64,000 nucleotides of DNA from Fodinibius salipaludis (GTDB lineage Bacteria; Bacteroidota; Rhodothermia; Balneolales; Balneolaceae): the NCBI RefSeq assembly GCF_002287075.1, contig NZ_NSKE01000003.1, positions 186,001-250,000 of the forward strand, written 5' to 3'. Under the pieces are notes generated by a model. That model was given only the letters and a program-made list of their open reading frames with translations, had not been told where the DNA came from and did no database searches. Positions 61,286 to 64,000 of this stretch are shown here, piece after piece. How positions within the stretch are numbered: the stretch's first letter is position 1; each line of letters opens with the position of its first letter. The translations under genes were made by a program, and so were the position numbers.

Positions 61286-62443
61286 ATGAGTAAAACTGAA
61301 TCAGAACGTAAAGAAGCAGCGGTTAATCGGTTCCTGGGTCTCATCAGGAAATCGAGACGTGGCAAATTCAAGCTGTACATCGGCATGGCCGCCGGTGTGG
61401 GGAAAACGTATCGCATGCTGGAAGAGGCCCATCAACTCTTAGAAAAAGATGTAGATGTCAAAATCGGTATCATTGAGACCCACGGGCGCAAGGAAACGGC
61501 GGAACTGACTGAGGGAATTCCCCGAATTCCCATGAAGGAGGTGTTTTATAAAGGAAAAGAGCTTAAAGAAATGGATGTAGAGGCCATCAAACAAAACAAA
61601 CCGGAGGTGATTCTGGTCGATGAACTGGCACATACCAACATCCCGGGCTCGAAAAACGAAAAGCGCTGGCAGGATGTGGTGGAGCTTTTGAATGCCGGCA
61701 TCAATGTAATTAGCACGGTGAATATCCAGCACCTGGAATCGTTAAATAACGATGTAGAGCAAATTACCGATGTAAATGTCAAAGAACGAGTACCGGATAC
61801 CGTGCTGCAGATGGCCGATGAGCTTGTCAATGTAGATCTGACGGTCGATGAACTTTTGCAACGGCTTGAAGATGGCAAGATTTATGATCCGTCTAAAATT
61901 AGTACGGCACTGGAAAACTTTTTTAAAAAAGAAAATCTGCTGCAACTGAGGGAGCTGGCCCTGCGAGAGGCGGCCGGACAGTTGGGAAGAAAAATTGATG
62001 CTGAGGTTTATAAAAAAGATGCTATTACCGGCAACCGAATCATGGTCTGTATCAGTACAAATCCAGAAGGCGGTAAACATCTGATACGGCGCGCGGCGCG
62101 TATGGCCTCGTCAATGCGATCAGAGTGGACGGTAATGTACGTACAGTCGAAGGAAGAAAGCAGTGATCGCGTTGATCTGGCGGACCAGCGGCATCTTATC
62201 AATAATTTTAAATTGGCCACCGAGCTGGGTGCTGAGGTGGAAAAGATAGAGGCTGAAAATATTGCTGAAAGTATCGTTGAATATGCGAAGGAGCATGATG
62301 TTCGGTGGATCATGATGGGAGCGCCTAAACGGACGATATGGAATAAATTGGGGCTTCGAACGCTTACTGAAAAAGTGCTCCACCTGGTAGAAAACTTAAA
62401 CATTGATTTAATCGTGGTATCACACAATGGGCATGAACATTAA
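61286..62443 (+). CDS. kdpD: KdpD sensor protein, short form without kinase core
   Basis: 385 aa from the ATG at 61286 (a GTG precedes it directly). The N-terminal KdpD domain is complete: RGKFKLYIGMAAGVGKTYRM (Walker A) followed by LEEAH, DVKIGIIETHGRKETAELTE, EVILVDELAHTNIPGSKNEK (Walker B) and INVISTVNIQHLESLND. A universal-stress module follows (about 250-385: NRIMVCISTNPEGGKHLIRR to NLNIDLIVVSHNG). The four membrane helices, GAF and histidine kinase of E. coli KdpD are absent and instead a separate kinase gene overlaps its end. It senses the K+ demand signal in the cytoplasm. Confidence 0.93.
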   Translation: MSKTESERKEAAVNRFLGLIRKSRRGKFKLYIGMAAGVGKTYRMLEEAHQLLEKDVDVKIGIIETHGRKETAELTEGIPRIPMKEVFYKGKELKEMDVEAIKQNKPEVILVDELAHTNIPGSKNEKRWQDVVELLNAGINVISTVNIQHLESLNNDVEQITDVNVKERVPDTVLQMADELVNVDLTVDELLQRLEDGKIYDPSKISTALENFFKKENLLQLRELALREAAGQLGRKIDAEVYKKDAITGNRIMVCISTNPEGGKHLIRRAARMASSMRSEWTVMYVQSKEESSDRVDLADQRHLINNFKLATELGAEVEKIEAENIAESIVEYAKEHDVRWIMMGAPKRTIWNKLGLRTLTEKVLHLVENLNIDLIVVSHNGHEH

Positions 62444-64000
62444 AACCAAACTGTACACAGGACTTGGGTTTTTGGCATTTCTGCTGGTCTTACTTTGGGG
62501 CAGTAGCTTGGTATCTGTCAATACACTCGCTGAAAATACCGTTGACATCATTCAGAACAACAGTCGTACAATTACCTACATGCAAAATATGGAGCATGCG
62601 ATGAGTAAGCTCCATAAGAAAGAGGTCAATATGTTGTCTGATACAGCCCGTCCTGCATCAACGAATGTAGATTCGCTAAAACGAATTTTAAAGCGGGAGA
62701 TGTCAAAACAAATGAAAAATTTTACGGAAACTGGTGAACCTGAGGCAAGCAGGGCGCTACGAGGGGCTCTTATGCAATACCTGGAACAGTTTGATCGGTT
62801 TCGTTCTCAAGAATATCGAGACATGAACTCTTATCAGACTATCGTAAATAAATACGCAGAGATCCAAGACCTGATTTCTCAGATCACGTATATGAATCTC
62901 GATGCCATTGACCGTAAAAAGGATCGAGCTCAAGAAACCGCGGCACAAGTTATTTTGTATATGACGATTATTGGTGCAATAAGTACGTTATTGGCACTGG
63001 CGCTACTCTTGAAATATCCCAATTATATTGTTAATCCAATCCGAGAGCTTATAGAGCGTATACAGAATATTGCGAACCAAAATTATGACCAGCGTCTGGA
63101 ATTTAACACCGGCGATGAATATGAAGAGTTGGCCCAGGCGTTTAATACGATGGCCACCCGCTTGCAGGAATATGAAAGCAGCAATCTTGCCAAATTGAAG
63201 AATGAGAAGCAGCGCATTGAGGCCATTATCAACCAGATGAATGAGGCGATCGTCGGGCTGGACAGTGAAAAGAATATCCTTTTTGTAAATTCAAAAGCGG
63301 AAGAACTTCTTGGGCTGGATCGCAACAAACTGGTAGGGCAGTATGCGCCTGATGTAGCATCTACCAATGATTTGATGCGTAAACTGATTAAAGGCTTGAT
63401 GGATACGGAGAAAACGAATCAAGATGAGGAAGGCGATCTAATTAAAATTGCCTCTGAAAATCGCCATATTTACTATTCCAAAGATACCCTGCCTGTCCTT
63501 TTAGATGATGAGGCGCAGCAGGATGGTAAACAGATCGGGACTATCGTTACGCTCAAAAACGTAACCCATTTCCAGGAAATGAATGAGGCGAAGTCAAATT
63601 TTGTGGCTGTGGTTTCTCATGAGTTAAAAACCCCCATTGCCTCCATAAATATGAGTCTGCGATTGTTGGAGGATGAACGTGTGGGACCTTTGAATGAAGA
63701 GCAGGTTGAGCTTATTGATAGTATTCGCAATGATGCCGACCGCATGAAACGTACCACAGCTGAACTGCTGGATCTTTCAAAAATCGAAAGCGGGAATATT
63801 CAGTTAAATAGCCAGCCAGCTCGTCCTTCCGACCTGCTTGATTATGCATTCGAAACCATGGTAATGCAGGTCGACCAAAAGGGAATCGACATAGAAATTG
63901 AATGTGAGGAAGAGCTGCCTGCCGTTAAAACCGATCTACAGAAATCGGTATGGGTACTTGTAAATTTAATATCGAATGCTGTGCGATATACCCCGGACCA
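62427..64000 (+). CDS. HAMP-PAS sensor histidine kinase, partner of KdpD (3' end cut by window)
   Basis: Open frame from the ATG at 62427 (or 62433), overlapping the kdpD stop by 17 or 11 bp, to the window end: about 524 residues. Order: TM1 in KLYTGLGFLAFLLVLLWGSS (about 8-28), a helical extracytoplasmic region to about 170, TM2 VILYMTIIGAISTLLALALL (about 174-193), HAMP (IVNPIRELIERIQNIANQNY on), coiled coil, PAS (AIINQMNEAIVGLDSEKNIL to about 365), HisKA with H398 in FVAVVSHELKTPIASINMSL, then the HATPase N-box LVNLISNAVRYTPD at the very end. The overlap with kdpD implies coupled translation and a joint signalling complex. Its response regulator should lie beyond the window. Confidence 0.92.
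   Translation, partial: MGMNIKTKLYTGLGFLAFLLVLLWGSSLVSVNTLAENTVDIIQNNSRTITYMQNMEHAMSKLHKKEVNMLSDTARPASTNVDSLKRILKREMSKQMKNFTETGEPEASRALRGALMQYLEQFDRFRSQEYRDMNSYQTIVNKYAEIQDLISQITYMNLDAIDRKKDRAQETAAQVILYMTIIGAISTLLALALLLKYPNYIVNPIRELIERIQNIANQNYDQRLEFNTGDEYEELAQAFNTMATRLQEYESSNLAKLKNEKQRIEAIINQMNEAIVGLDSEKNILFVNSKAEELLGLDRNKLVGQYAPDVASTNDLMRKLIKGLMDTEKTNQDEEGDLIKIASENRHIYYSKDTLPVLLDDEAQQDGKQIGTIVTLKNVTHFQEMNEAKSNFVAVVSHELKTPIASINMSLRLLEDERVGPLNEEQVELIDSIRNDADRMKRTTAELLDLSKIESGNIQLNSQPARPSDLLDYAFETMVMQVDQKGIDIEIECEEELPAVKTDLQKSVWVLVNLISNAVRYTPD

Noticed and set aside
1-64000. tRNA, rRNA, CRISPR array, prophage or intact insertion sequence
   Set aside because: I looked in the intergenic gaps and saw no cloverleaf-like blocks, no regularly spaced direct repeats and no transposase or phage structural genes.

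Overview
The window looks like chromosomal DNA of a moderate-GC member of the Bacteroidota/Rhodothermota-Balneolota group, most likely a Balneolaceae relative (salt-tolerant, aerobic). This is inferred from SPII lipoproteins with BspA-type DUF285 repeats, SecA and DnaX variants without zinc modules, many GTCAT-ended intergenic palindromes, GTG/TTG starts and weak Shine-Dalgarno signals. I saw no rRNA, tRNA, CRISPR array, prophage or intact insertion sequence. Apart from the repeats, 1-50 kb is ordinary chromosome; 50-64 kb is a specialised potassium-homeostasis island.

Layout. 0-1.5 kb: two DUF2975-like membrane proteins and a cut-off membrane-anchored protein. 1.7-8.1 kb: AMP nucleosidase, a Nudix hydrolase, an S23-type four-helix-bundle gene flanked by inverted repeats, a peroxiredoxin, topA and a hypothetical. 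8.3-21.5 kb: MarR regulator, glycogen phosphorylase, MFS transporter, ispE, CCA-adding enzyme, CDF transporter, sugar nucleotidyltransferase, a membrane-anchored Mur ligase, Xaa-Pro aminopeptidase and an orphan HsdR_N-type nuclease domain protein. 21.8-24.4 kb: the rpmH-rnpA-yidD-yidC cassette on the minus strand, divergent from secA and polyphosphate glucokinase. 28.9-37.4 kb: S9 peptidase, metallo-beta-lactamase-fold hydrolase, dnaX-ebfC-recR and an M1 peptidase. 37.4-38.7 kb: two tandem GIY-YIG genes embedded in GTCAT palindromes. 38.7-45.1 kb: a porin, a quinone/electrophile detoxification group (esterase, two ring-cleaving dioxygenases, an Old Yellow Enzyme) and a patatin. 45.7-49.6 kb: two paralogous InlB-repeat/BspA surface lipoproteins with matching terminators, then an SDR.

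50.5-64 kb: trkH-trkA, a 30-aa microprotein gene, kdpF, kdpA, kdpB, kdpC, a TorF-like porin, a second trkA with a tandem universal-stress protein, and a KdpD split into a sensor/USP protein and a separate HAMP-PAS histidine kinase that runs off the window. The most interesting signal is regulatory. Three near-consensus sigma-54 (-24/-12) promoters stand exactly before trkH, the kdp operon and kdpD. Each has upstream copies of a TCYCAAAATGRGA palindrome. In front of trkH and kdp the two copies sit at identical distances (centres 130 and 109 bp upstream of the GG) and are 21 bp apart. This predicts a sigma-54 enhancer-binding response regulator controlling both potassium systems in place of an OmpR-type KdpE; its gene is not in the window.

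Small or incomplete genes recovered by direct reading: rpmH (overlapping rnpA), the 30-aa kdp microprotein, kdpF, the 3'-truncated histidine kinase and the 5' piece of the gene at the left edge. Internal starts are preferred for several genes where a terminator, overlap or signal peptide supports it.
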